Shown in pieces: positions 44,197 through 56,100 of a DNA stretch of 64,000 bases. Position 1 is the stretch's first letter. Each line of letters starts with the position of its first letter. Location of the stretch: NCBI RefSeq assembly GCF_019703515.2, contig NC_059365.1, positions 33,871,501-33,935,500 of the forward strand, written 5' to 3'. This stretch comes from Myxocyprinus asiaticus (Eukaryota; Chordata; Actinopteri; Cypriniformes; Catostomidae). The position numbers and the translations under genes are program-made. The notes under the pieces are model-generated. The model had not been told where the DNA came from, ran no database searches, and saw only the letters and a program-made list of their open reading frames with translations.

Positions 44197-47100
44197 GTAA
44201 GTACGTGGGTTACAATATTTATTTGAAAAAAATAGATGTTTGCCGTGTTAATAACGGGCTAACTAGCTGTTGACAGCAGTTGATCCGCCTTCCAGTCGAT
44301 GTGGAACGAATCCTCGGCCTGTGATTGGCTAGTTTATACATCTGTCACAAATTACACGGCAATGGCGTTTTCCAACTGGCTATCTAACCAGTCAGTTTAC
44401 TTCTGCACCTCCCACTTCTTGTGGAACTGGACAGATATCCTGCAAATGCTAAAAGCTAATAAGAAAAAATATGAATTAAATGCGTTGAATGGCAACCACC
44501 ATACATCTTATCATTTTAGTTTAATTGTAAAAACACTCAAAGGAGGAATGTAATGATGTAATCAGTTGTTATTGTTATTTTGATGGCCTAAACACTACCA
44601 CACCCTACAAAGACCATGGTTGTTATAGAATAATAAACCATATTATGTTTTAGATAAGCTATGTCTGAATTTTTCATCTGTCATCACCATTAAGTTGATA
44701 TTTGCTGTCCGTTTTGTATCAGTATGTGCAATGTACGTTATCTAGAAATTTGGACAAACATTGCTATGATTATGTTTTGGTTTGTGCCTGTTATATAGGT
44801 CGATTCACATTTTTGCCCCAGTTGTCTGGAGAATATGCCATCAGCTGAGGCCAAGCTCAAGAAGAACAGGTAAAGCCACATCAGTGCTAAACATTTGGTA
44901 CATGAATGCCCATGTAGGAATATTAGTAAGGATCCTGATGATAACCCACTATGGAAACATAATTTGTCCTTTTTTGGTAACAATGGTAACATTGTAGACA
45001 CACCACCATGTGGGACTGTTCTTTATATTTTCAGAATCACAGCTTGAGAAAATAAATTACTGGTTGTAAGGTCAGTTACCCTGAAGTTTTTGGGTGTAGA
45101 TGTGGCACAGTGCTGCAGTGGACGGAATCAATCGTAGTAAACAATAATGTATAATCATTAATCAGTATAATCAAGTTCAAATTGACAATTCTTCACAGAT
45201 GATATTTATACTCTTATCTACCAGATAATATGACAATTATGCATATTTAATTCCTTGTCAATTATGGTCTTTTAAATGTTCATTTTTTTAAAATGATTGA
45301 TTGCAATCGGATGTATTCACTTCAGGTGTGCCAACTGTTTTGACTGCCCATGCTGTATGCACACCCTCTCCACACGAGCCACCAACATCCCAGCACCAAT
45401 GCCTGATGACCCAACCAAGACAACAATGAAGAAGGCCTATTACTTGGCCTGTGGATTTTGTCGCTGGACTTCAAGAGATGTAGGCATGGCTGACAAATCT
45501 GTGGGTGAGTCCCTGCTTTCCCTGATAGGGACATATGTAGCAGTGGCAGTGCTTGAGGGTTTATCAGTAAACCCTGAGTTTTGTACTGTTATAAGTCTGT
45601 ATTTAAGCATAGTATTTGAACATATTGTAAATGAGTCGTCTGGGGACTCACAAGCTTACATTGTGGTCTTGAAATATGTCTAGCATTAGGTTGCATGTAA
45701 GTTAAAGTAAAACTGTTTGTCATCTTTGTACTTTAGCCAGTGGAGGATGGCAGGAACCGGAAAATCCTCATACTCAAAGGGTATGTGGACAATCAAACCA
45801 CCTCTTAAAAAGACTTCATTTTCCATGGTATTTTTTCAAGTGGATGTCCAGTCAGTCATGATGTACGTTCTCTTTTCAGATCAACAAGTTGATTGAGTAT
45901 TATCAGCAGCTGGCCCAAAGAGAGAAGCTGGAGAGAGACAGGAAGAAGCTTGCTAGAAGACGTCCGTTCATGCCTCAGGCATTCTCGGTACACACTCCGA
46001 CCACTGTGTCTAGAAACACCCTCCCAAACTAACGTTTACTTTGTAGTTAGAAAGTGGAAGCGATGTGGTTTGTCTTGTCTTACAGGGACAGTTCACCCAA
46101 AAATAAAATTCTCTCATCATTTACTCACCCTTATGCCATATCAGATGTGTATGACTTTCTTTCTTCTGCTGAACACAAAGATATTTAAAATTATATTTCA
46201 GCTCTGTAGGTCCATACAATGCAAGTGAATGGTGACCAGAACTTTGAAGCTCCAAAAATCACATAATGGCTGCATAAAAGTAATCCATAAGACTTCAGTG
46301 GTTTAGTCCATGTCTTCAGAAGTGAAATGATAGGTGCGGGTGAGAAACAGATCAATATTTAAGTCTTTTTTTAAATTTATTTTTTTACCATAAATCTCCA
46401 CTTAAAGTGAAAATGGAGATTTATGGTAAAAAAAAAAAAAAGAGTTAAATATTGATCTGTTTCTCACCCACACCTATCATATATCTTCAGAAGACATGGA
46501 GTAAACCACTGAAGTCTTATGGATTACTTTTATGCTGCCTTTATGTGATTTTTGGAGCTTAAAAGGTCTGGTCACCATTCACTTGCATTGTATGGACCTA
46601 CAGAGCTGAAATATTTTTCTAAAAATCTTTGTGTTCACCAGAAGAAAGAGAGTCATACACATCTGGGATGGCATGAGGGTGAAGAAATTATGAGATTTTT
46701 CCTGTTTGGGTGAACTATCCCTTTAAAAATGCAACCTTGCAGAGTCCTGTTGAAACACATCAAAGTTTAAGCTTAAGTGATGCTTTTTGTGCATATTTTG
46801 CATAATACTAAACATTTAAAATAAGTTGACGTGTTTTTGCTTAAACATTTCCTTTAATCTTTCTTGAAGCTGGCTTTGATCTCTTTAAAGACTTAATTTA
46901 CTAATTTAACAGGGTCTGAAATGTGACTTTGTTACATGAATATTTTTAATGCTTTTTTTTTTTTTTGGCATTTATTTTTTTGTTGTCTTTGAAGACACAA
47001 TTGAGTCAAGTGGTTCATTTCTAACCCTGTAATAAATGATTGGGCACTGATTGCACTTTTGAAGCAATCCTTGTTTCCTTATGAACTGCCACTTTAATGT

Positions 47101-50100
47101 TTGCTTAAATGCATTTGATTCACTTGATTGTTTCTCTCTCCTTTTCTTTGCTTGTGCACGCTAAATTTTTTGGTTCTATACCCCTCTCCAGCAACACACT
47201 ATTCACGTGGTGGTGAGTGGTATTTTTTCCCCTGCAATTCTTTCACTAACACTGCTTTCTTTGGCCTTAAAAGATGCCAACCCAATCCTTCCAGCAGTCT
47301 AGCATGTTGTATCTGTTACTAAATGGTCACATGAACATCACTATTGCTTCTTGGAGCTCTCTAGACAATTGAATCCTTTATGTTTGGAGGGGGATATTTT
47401 AAATGGGACACGACACAAGTTGTGAAGACTCCTGGTTAGGCTGGTATTTATGTATGCAGTTTAAAGATGCTTGAGGTTTATTTGTAGTTTGATTTCTTGA
47501 CCAATTTGAATGTAGATTTGTTCCAAGCATCTTATTAGATTTCACAGAAATGATTCAACCAGGTTCTTGGAAAGTAAGCATTTCATAAGATTTTGCTTAA
47601 GATCTGTTGACAGTTACTAAATGTACTATCATGGCTAACACACTGAAACTGAAAGTTTCTTTTCAGTCACACTGAAAGTGGTACCTGTAGCTTAGACCTA
47701 GAAAAACAGGCTCTGATTAGTGTGGACTGATGTGGTTTATATTTTTTGTCTGCAAGGAGAAGTATGGCCTTGGAACCAGGTTACAGAGGCAGAGATCTGG
47801 AGCCCCAATCAGTGCCCTATATGGCCTTTCGTAAGTATTTTTCCTGTTCCAAAAAATTCACTCAGGCCCGCCGGCAAACCAAAAGTATTAAACTTTGGAG
47901 TGAAACTCATGCTGCACCATTTGTGCAACTTGTTGATGAGAGGTGTGCTATTACTTTTCTGAGTAATCAGACTTATGATTTTCACCTGGTGGAAAATAAA
48001 GTGGACAAAAAATCCCATAGATTAATTGAAGGAGAGACCCGAGCCATATTTAGGGACCACAATGTCATAGAAAACTTAGGCTAGTAAATAACCATCTAGC
48101 ATCTTTATTGCAACGCCCTGGTGTTGTAGTGGAGATTTTGCACTGGTTAGCACCACTCAAATTTTGTCATATAATCCTCATGATTATAACAGTGTCTCAA
48201 CAATACATGCATTATACCAAAAAAACAAAAAAAAAACAAATCACTCAATTTAGTACTTAAGTACTATATCTATATCTCTCACCCTCATGCCGTCCCAGAT
48301 TTGTATGACTTTATTTCTTCTGTAGAACACAAACAAAGATTTTTAGAAGAATATCTCAGCTCTGTAGGCCCATACAATGCAAATGAATGGTGGCCAGAAC
48401 TTTTAAGGTCCAAAAAGCACATAAAGGCAGAATAAAATGTAATCCATACGACTCCAGTGGTTAAATCTATGTCTTCAGAAGTGATATAAGTGTGGGTGAG
48501 AAACAGATCAATATTTAAGTAATTTTTTATTATAAATTCTCCTTCTCTGCCCAGTAGGTGGCGATATGCACGAAGAACGCAAATCGGCAAAAACAAAAGA
48601 AAGTGAAAGTGAAGATTTATAATTAAAGGTCTTAAATATTGATCTGTTTCTCACCCACACTTATCATATCACTTCTGAAGATATGGGAAAACTATGGGAA
48701 CATGGCACCTTCATGCATAAAGCAGCACTGAAGTTATCATAACCTATATGTGAAAACTGAATATTTGAATCATCCACTAAATTATTATTGCCACTGTGTG
48801 CAGTCTTCTGATTTACAATAATATTACCCCAGTTAATTATTTAGTGAAGAAAGAATTCTTTACTTTAATGGCAAAATAAAACTCCTCATCATAACATCAA
48901 CTATATAAATACATTTTAAAATGTATCTGTATGATTTTGGCTCACTATATTTTATTATGCTATTTTAATCAAGTATTATTTTTCAAAAAGTAAAACAATA
49001 CAGTCAGCATGAAATAAAACATTGCAGGAATGAAGCTGTAAACTGGTGTCTCTTGCTCGCTTGTGCTCTCTCCCGCACACGCTCTCTCCTCCCTGCGGTG
49101 GATTAGGGGCAATAAGCTGTCGTTGGGTGTACATCTGATGTACGCTCAAAATCAGAGTGCATTGTGGGTAAGAAGGAGTGAACGAATGTAGGGAATGAGT
49201 AGTTCACTCAGAATTCGGATGCTACTACAAAATGGCCGACACCTGAAATCGTGCTCTATATAGTGGATAGGGGGCGATTTCGGACACAGCAATGGATTTA
49301 ACTACTGGATTTAACTCATATAGATTACTTTTATGCTGCATTTATGCACTTTTTGGACTTTCAAAGTTCTGGCCACCATTCACTTGCATTGTATAGTCAT
49401 TCAGAGCTGAGATATTCTTCTAGAAATCTTAGTTTATGTTCAGCAGAAGAAAGAAAGTCAGACACATCTGGGATGACATGAGGGAGAGTAAATGGTGAGA
49501 GAATTTTCATTTTTGGTGAACTGTGCCTTTAAGCATGACATTAAAGTATTTGTGGAAGTTGTCTGATATGATGCTGTTGTTTTTAGACTGAAAGAGGGAG
49601 AGGACCAGAAGGAGATCACTATAGAGCCAGCACAGGCTCTGGATGAGGTAGAGCCCCTGCCTGAGGACTATTACACTCATCCTGTCAACCTGCCTGAAGG
49701 TTGGTCTCATCCCTGCTTCACCCAAAATACTGCTTCATTACTTTCTTTAATCCAAAGTCAATTCTAGTGAAGAGAAAGCAGGGACAGTTACTATGGCGTG
49801 GGTTTAGCAGCCATATACAAGTGGACAAGCTTTTTTGGGCTCACCAGTTCAGGGATCAAATAATCGAACTATATCTGTCCTTCTAAAGGTGAAAGTATAC
49901 TTAGTTTACCACTTGCAGCTCAGGTTTTTAGTCCTGTGTACTGGTTTGTGTTTGTGCACATTGCCTGTGCATGAGGTTTGGGTTGTGATTGTGCTAAAGA
50001 GTAGCGCAAAGCAGGCAAAGTGTGTATGCAGTGAATGTGTGTGTATGTGCTTGTGCTCAAGAGTATATTTTTGAAAGGTTAGAATGCTCGACTTTGTGCA

Positions 50101-53100
50101 AGACATAACGGCATGCAGAAAAACAAAGAATAACTTAGCCATAAGGCAAAAGCTGTAATCATAAAAGATATTTAATGCCCTTGTTAAATGATGTATGTTC
50201 TGCTGTGTGGAAGTTGCAACACGTTGTTTATGACATCTTTTGATGCAGTGACAACTCTTCGCCAGAGACTGCTACAGCCAGATTTTCAGCCTGCAGGAGA
50301 ATCTCAGTTGCACCCCAGACACAAGCACCTGCTGATGAAACGCTCTCTGCGCTGTAGGGTCTGTACACATTAAAGCTTTCCTCTCGCTCTCCAATTAAAG
50401 CATTCACGAAGCTGCTGTTTTTATTTATCAAAAGCAAGTTTGATTATATATTCATGTTTGATTGAGATTGTCCTGTTAATTGCCATATCCTTTATTTTCA
50501 GAAATGTGAGCACAATCTGAGTAAACCAGAATTTAATCCAACCTCCATTAAGTTCAAAATCCAGCTTGTGGCAGTGTAAGTCATGCGTCTTGTGTATACT
50601 TAATTCTCTTGTTTGTTGTTCTGTGAGTTTTTCTTGGCTGAAATTTTTTTTTTCTTTCTTCGACTTTACAGGAGCTACATTCCTGAAGTGAGAATTATGT
50701 CCATTCCAAACCTGCGGCACATGAAGGCAAGTTCTCCTCATGATGAAACACTTCAATATTCAGTTTTCTGATCTTATTTATGAACCTTAAGTCACTAGGA
50801 ATGCACAGATACAAAATGTGCCTGCCGATAATGATATTCACTTCTTAGAACAGCATCTGCTGATACCGATAGTTTGATGGTTCTGCTTTTTGCCACCTTG
50901 ATTTATAACACTGATAATTAGTTAAACAACTCTTAAAGGGGCCATGAAATGCTCTTTTTTTTTTTTTTTTATATAGTTTCATTATCTTCCCTGAGGTCCA
51001 CTGATAATGTTAGTAGATAAAGTTTTTTTTTCTTCACCAAAACAGTCATCATTTTGAAATGTATGATAATTTTCCACCCTTTCTCTAACCATCTTTCTGA
51101 AAAGCTTTATTTTTGCCTCAGCTTCTCCTCTAAACTTCAGTGGAAACACCCTCTGTTATGATTGGCTAACAGCGAGCAGCCCGTCAAATTCAGTCATTTT
51201 TGAAACTCAATCGGAAGAGAATAAACATGCACCAAAACATTAGAAATGTACATTTCATGGTTTACACATAGCACACATCCAACACATTGCATCCGAATAT
51301 ATTACACTATTCATCTCAAGCACAACTGATAACACTCACACCCTGTCTACACCAGACGCTATAATCAATGATGCTCTCTACCATGGAAGCGTCCGTTGCG
51401 GCGTGTCACTCCAACAGTAAACAAACAGGTGTCCCTTCCATTTTGTGCTGGCACTACTACTGCCAACAACACAAAGAAATGTTTCAGAAAGTTTGTGTTG
51501 ACACACCTGGTGTTGACAGATTCAAGCCGCTGCGTCGCATCAACAGATGCGCCCGGTGTAGACAGCGTGTCAGCATCATAAACAATCATGACATTTGAAA
51601 TATTAATGAATGGAACTGTTTACTTATGTTTGATTGAGTCCAATAGTGTTTTTAACTGCCCCATATCCTCCAGTGGCAATTCCTTGGCAAAGACTCATTT
51701 TATGACTGCTTCACAAGAAGCACATCCAGTTTATCATCCTGCACTGAGGTGCCCATCGCCAGAAACAAATCAAAACGGTCAAATATGTCCATTTAGTGCG
51801 TGTTTACATACACCAACAATTAACAATAGCGCTGATAGGTGAAAGAACAGTTTGTTGAGCAGTTAAGCAACAAAACAACAGGAACCACAGCAGCTGATGA
51901 ACCGCATTTTCTCTTCAGAGTTGAAACTTGACACTGCGTCTTTTAAAAGCGTGCCAGAGAGATAACAACAGTCAAAGACATCTGTGTAGTACATGTTTGT
52001 ATACAAAAATAATTCAAAATAGTCCAGATGGGTCCCCTTTCCTGTTCAGGAGTTGTTAGGCCACAGACAGTAGGCCTTTGTCCTTCTCTCTGTCGCTGTT
52101 TATGAGCCAAGTATGCACCAGTGGGCGAGGCCATGGGTGCGATGATTTTAAAATAGGTGTTGATGTTGTTGCTGTTGAGGCCATTTTGAATTAACGAGTA
52201 CCCCAAGTGATGTAGGGAAGTTGCGGAACTAGAGAATTGGGTGTTTTGGCAGCTTGGTTTCAATAAATGCTTTTATTGCATTGGGGATTAGGAGTTCTGA
52301 AATTTACAGTATGCTTTTATAGTAGAATGACCTCTTATATGTCAAAATATCAAGGAAAATTTGATTCCTTATGACATTATCCCTTTAAGAAATTAAAATA
52401 ATTGTATTCTCTATAAAAGGGGTGGGGAACCTTTTTCCTGTTGAGGGCCATTCAAGTATTTACAAAATTATTTGCGAGGCCATACAATCGCTTGCAACTT
52501 ATGATTGTTGGTTAAAATTAATGTACAGGTGCATTCCGTATGTGATCATGCATAAAAAAAAAAGAATATATATATATATATATATATATAAGGGGACTTT
52601 CCATTATATTTTAAATTATTTTTTATCATTTAAATGCATTACTTACAGTTAACGGAATGAAGGCCAGTTTTATGCTTATTAAATAAATTTTTGAATGCCC
52701 TCATTGGCTGGTTAAAATGGTCTCACAGGCCTTATACAGCCCTAAAGCTGGACGTTCCCCACCGCTGCTCTATAAGATGTGAATTTCCATATTCATTTAG
52801 CCAACTTTAGGTTCATAATAGGAAATTAAAGACCAGCTGAGAGATGGAAAATATTAAGTGATATTACTTTATCATGACTAGGGCTGGGTATTAATACAGA
52901 TTGCCTGATTTGATTCGATTTCGATACGAGATCGATTCATATGGGTGCATTTCTGTTACAGTGTCATTTTGCTTACATATGAGAGAAATTCTCTCTCAGC
53001 TAATGCTCTTTATTATAAAGGAACCTTCTAGGCAACCCTTCTTGGTACAGTTCGAAAATATTCATTTTACAAATTATATTTTATCATTGGGTTTTCATCA

Positions 53101-56100
53101 AATTGGTCAAATTGTAGTTTTTGAAAAATGTTGAGGTTCACTCTATTCCATCAATGAATGTCTTGAAATTGCATATATTATGTTGCATGTATATTTTTGT
53201 TACATGTTTATTGTTTACTTGCTTAATTTGTACTTTTTACAAGTATTTACATTGATATGTAGAACACTTGCTAAATCGGTCCTGTCTCTTTAAATCCCAC
53301 TATACACTGTAGGATTTTTACAGTCCTTTAAGATTGTTGCTTGTCAGACTGTATGATATGAACGCATTGAGATTGCCATGGCACACTGTGCGACAATATG
53401 TCTGACTGTATGATACACATTGTAGCCGACTGTGGTCCCAATCGTCCCGATCAGTGAACGTGAACGTTGCGGAATAATTTCATTATTTTCCTCAAAATTC
53501 TACAAACAATACCCCATAATGACAATGTGAAAGAAGTTTGTTTAATTTATTAAAAATGTATTAAAAAAAATAAATGAAAAAAAAAAAATCACATGTACAT
53601 AAGTATTCACAGCCTTTGCCATGACACTCAAAATTGAGCTCAGGTGCATCCTGTTTCCACTGATCATCCTTGAGATGTTTCTACAACTTGATTGGAGTCC
53701 ACCTGTGGTAAATTCAGTTGATTGGACATGATTTGGAAAGGCACACATCTGTCTATATAAGGTCCCACAGTTAACAGTGAGAAACAAAGATTGAACTCTT
53801 TAGCCTGAATGGCAAGCGTCATGTCTGGAGGAAACCAGGCACCGCTCATCACCTGGCCAATACCATCCCTACAGTGAAGCATGGTGGTGGCAGCATCATG
53901 CTGTGGGGATGTTTTTCAGCAGCAGGAACTGGGAGACTAGTCAGGATTGAGGGAAAGATGAATGCAGCAATGTACAGAGACATCCTTGATGAAAACCTGC
54001 TCCAGAGTGCTCTGGACCTCAGACTGGGGCGACGGTTCATCTTCCAACAGGACAACGACCATAAGCACACAGCCAAGATAACAAAGGAGTGGCTCCGGGA
54101 CAACTCTGTGAATGTCCTTGAGTGGCCCAGCCGGAGCCCAGACTTGAACCCGATTGAACATCTCTGGAGAGATCTGAAAATGGCTGTGCACTGACGCTCC
54201 CCATCCAACCTGATGGAGCTTGAGAGGTCCTGCAAAGAAGAATGGGAGAAACTGCCCAAAAATAGGTGTGCCAAGCTTGTAGCATCATACTCAAAAAGAC
54301 TTGAGGCTGTAATTGGTGCCAAAGGTGCTTCAACAAAGTATTGAGCAAAGGCTGTGAATACTTATGTACATGTGATTTTATTTTAATTTATTTTTTTTAT
54401 AAATTTGCAAAGATTTCAAACAAACTTCTTTCACGTTGTCATTATGGGGTATTGTTTGTAGAATTTTGAGGAAAATAGTGGAATTGAATCCATTTTGGAA
54501 TAAGGCTGTAACATAACAAAATGTGGAAAAAGTGAAGCACTGTGAATACTTTCCAGATGCACTGTATAAACCACGCAAAATTTCTACAATTCATGCAGCC
54601 TAGGTGAATGATATATTGCGCTTGCAAATTCCCAATGAATAATGCACAAACACGACATAGATTTCTATAACTGTATCCAATTGTATCTGTTGATTTGGAT
54701 TAAAACATCCCATAAATACTTAACAATATAAATTGTTTTATTTTTAATTTTTTTTTTTAAATTGCAGTGGTGTGGTAACTAAAGTTTACAGACCCTTAAA
54801 GTCAATTTATTAAAAGTAGTAATTAAAATAATGCTGTAAAGAAAAATGTGTTAAGAAAATGCAGTCATTCTTTTTATTTTCGTTTTGTAAGCTCTATATT
54901 TAATACAGAGAATATTGCCGAAGTGTTACACTTTTCTGCAAATATTTTCTGCTTATTTATTAAAATTTTATATAAAATGAAAAGAAGAAAAAACATTGAA
55001 AGAGCTTGAGTAGAGTGATAATAAATGTTGCTATGGTGCAGACGCGGAGCAGGTTTTTTTCCCCAAGGGCACACTCAGCAGGGTTTCACTGAAAACAGTG
55101 AATTGGGGTGCGAGAGAAGAGTGGACCATAATCATCATAATAGCAGTCACACTGTATGGCTGCAATGCTATTAATCGGCTGTCGGTGAGCATGTCACACT
55201 GAACGTTGTAAGATTGCAGATTTTGCCCTACGACGACAGAAATCCTTTAGGATTCCCGAAATTTGTCTCAGGACGGCAGAATCGTGGCCAAAATCGTACA
55301 GTTTGCACTGGGCTTAAGACTAGCGGCATCAGTCATTGAGAGAATATAATGAGATGATGTGCATGGTTTCTGTACCGCATCAATGTGTGATTACAATTAA
55401 CTGACTGTAAGCAACAGAAATGGTGTTAAAAGCGACATTATTCAATGACATATGGATCCGTGGATCTCGTCTTTGGACACACAGAACGAGTTAAACTAAA
55501 CTTTTACTCTCAGTGCTGAAAATGCTGAAACAAAAAGCATTATATAGTTGGAGCGCACAAATAATCAAATAAAAATTGCAGTAACAGCTGCCGCTATTAA
55601 CTAATCATTTTAAGTGCCGATTGCAGCATTCCATTAGGTCTTCTCCCACTGACTGGAATAAACATCAGTGCATCTCTAATTGTTACCATGTGTTTGGTGT
55701 CGTATTCAAGAATGATTAGCACTATTTGAAGTGAGACATAATAGTCTGGTAACACTCTGTAAATCCAAGCCATATAGCATTTGTATTGACATTAGTAAGT
55801 GATTTTAGGATATTTTTGTGATACAGGAGAGTCAGGTTTTGCTGACTCTAACCAACCCTGTGGAGAACATCACCCATGTGTCTCTGTACACCTGTGAGGA
55901 GGAAGATCCAGATGACATTAACAGCACTGCCAAGGTAAAGGCCACAGCCTAGCTTCTCTCATGACCTACTGAAGTTTTTATTCCCCAGTCACTAGATTTG
56001 TATACTAGAAAATATACAAAAACAAAGACCTAAAATACACAACATAGACAGTGCTCACCTTTAGCTTCCCTTCTGCTTTCTCAAATAAACATATACGCAG

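Larger units (their letters stand above)
53296..55316. mobile_element. old DNA transposon interval hosting a Tc1 relic
   Basis: Left CCCACTATACACTGTAGGAT and inverted right CCCAGTGCAAACTGTACGAT look like diverged inverted ends enclosing the Tc1 copy at 53469-54564. Superfamily not assigned. Confidence 0.4.

Noticed and set aside
44299..44553. 84-codon frame in dctn4 intron 1
   Set aside because: No recognised domain, no splice signals with matching phase, lies between exons 1 and 2 whose joined product is complete.
51365..51598. Overlapping frames on both strands in dctn4 intron 10
   Set aside because: Inside a dispersed repeat; no motif or exon structure.
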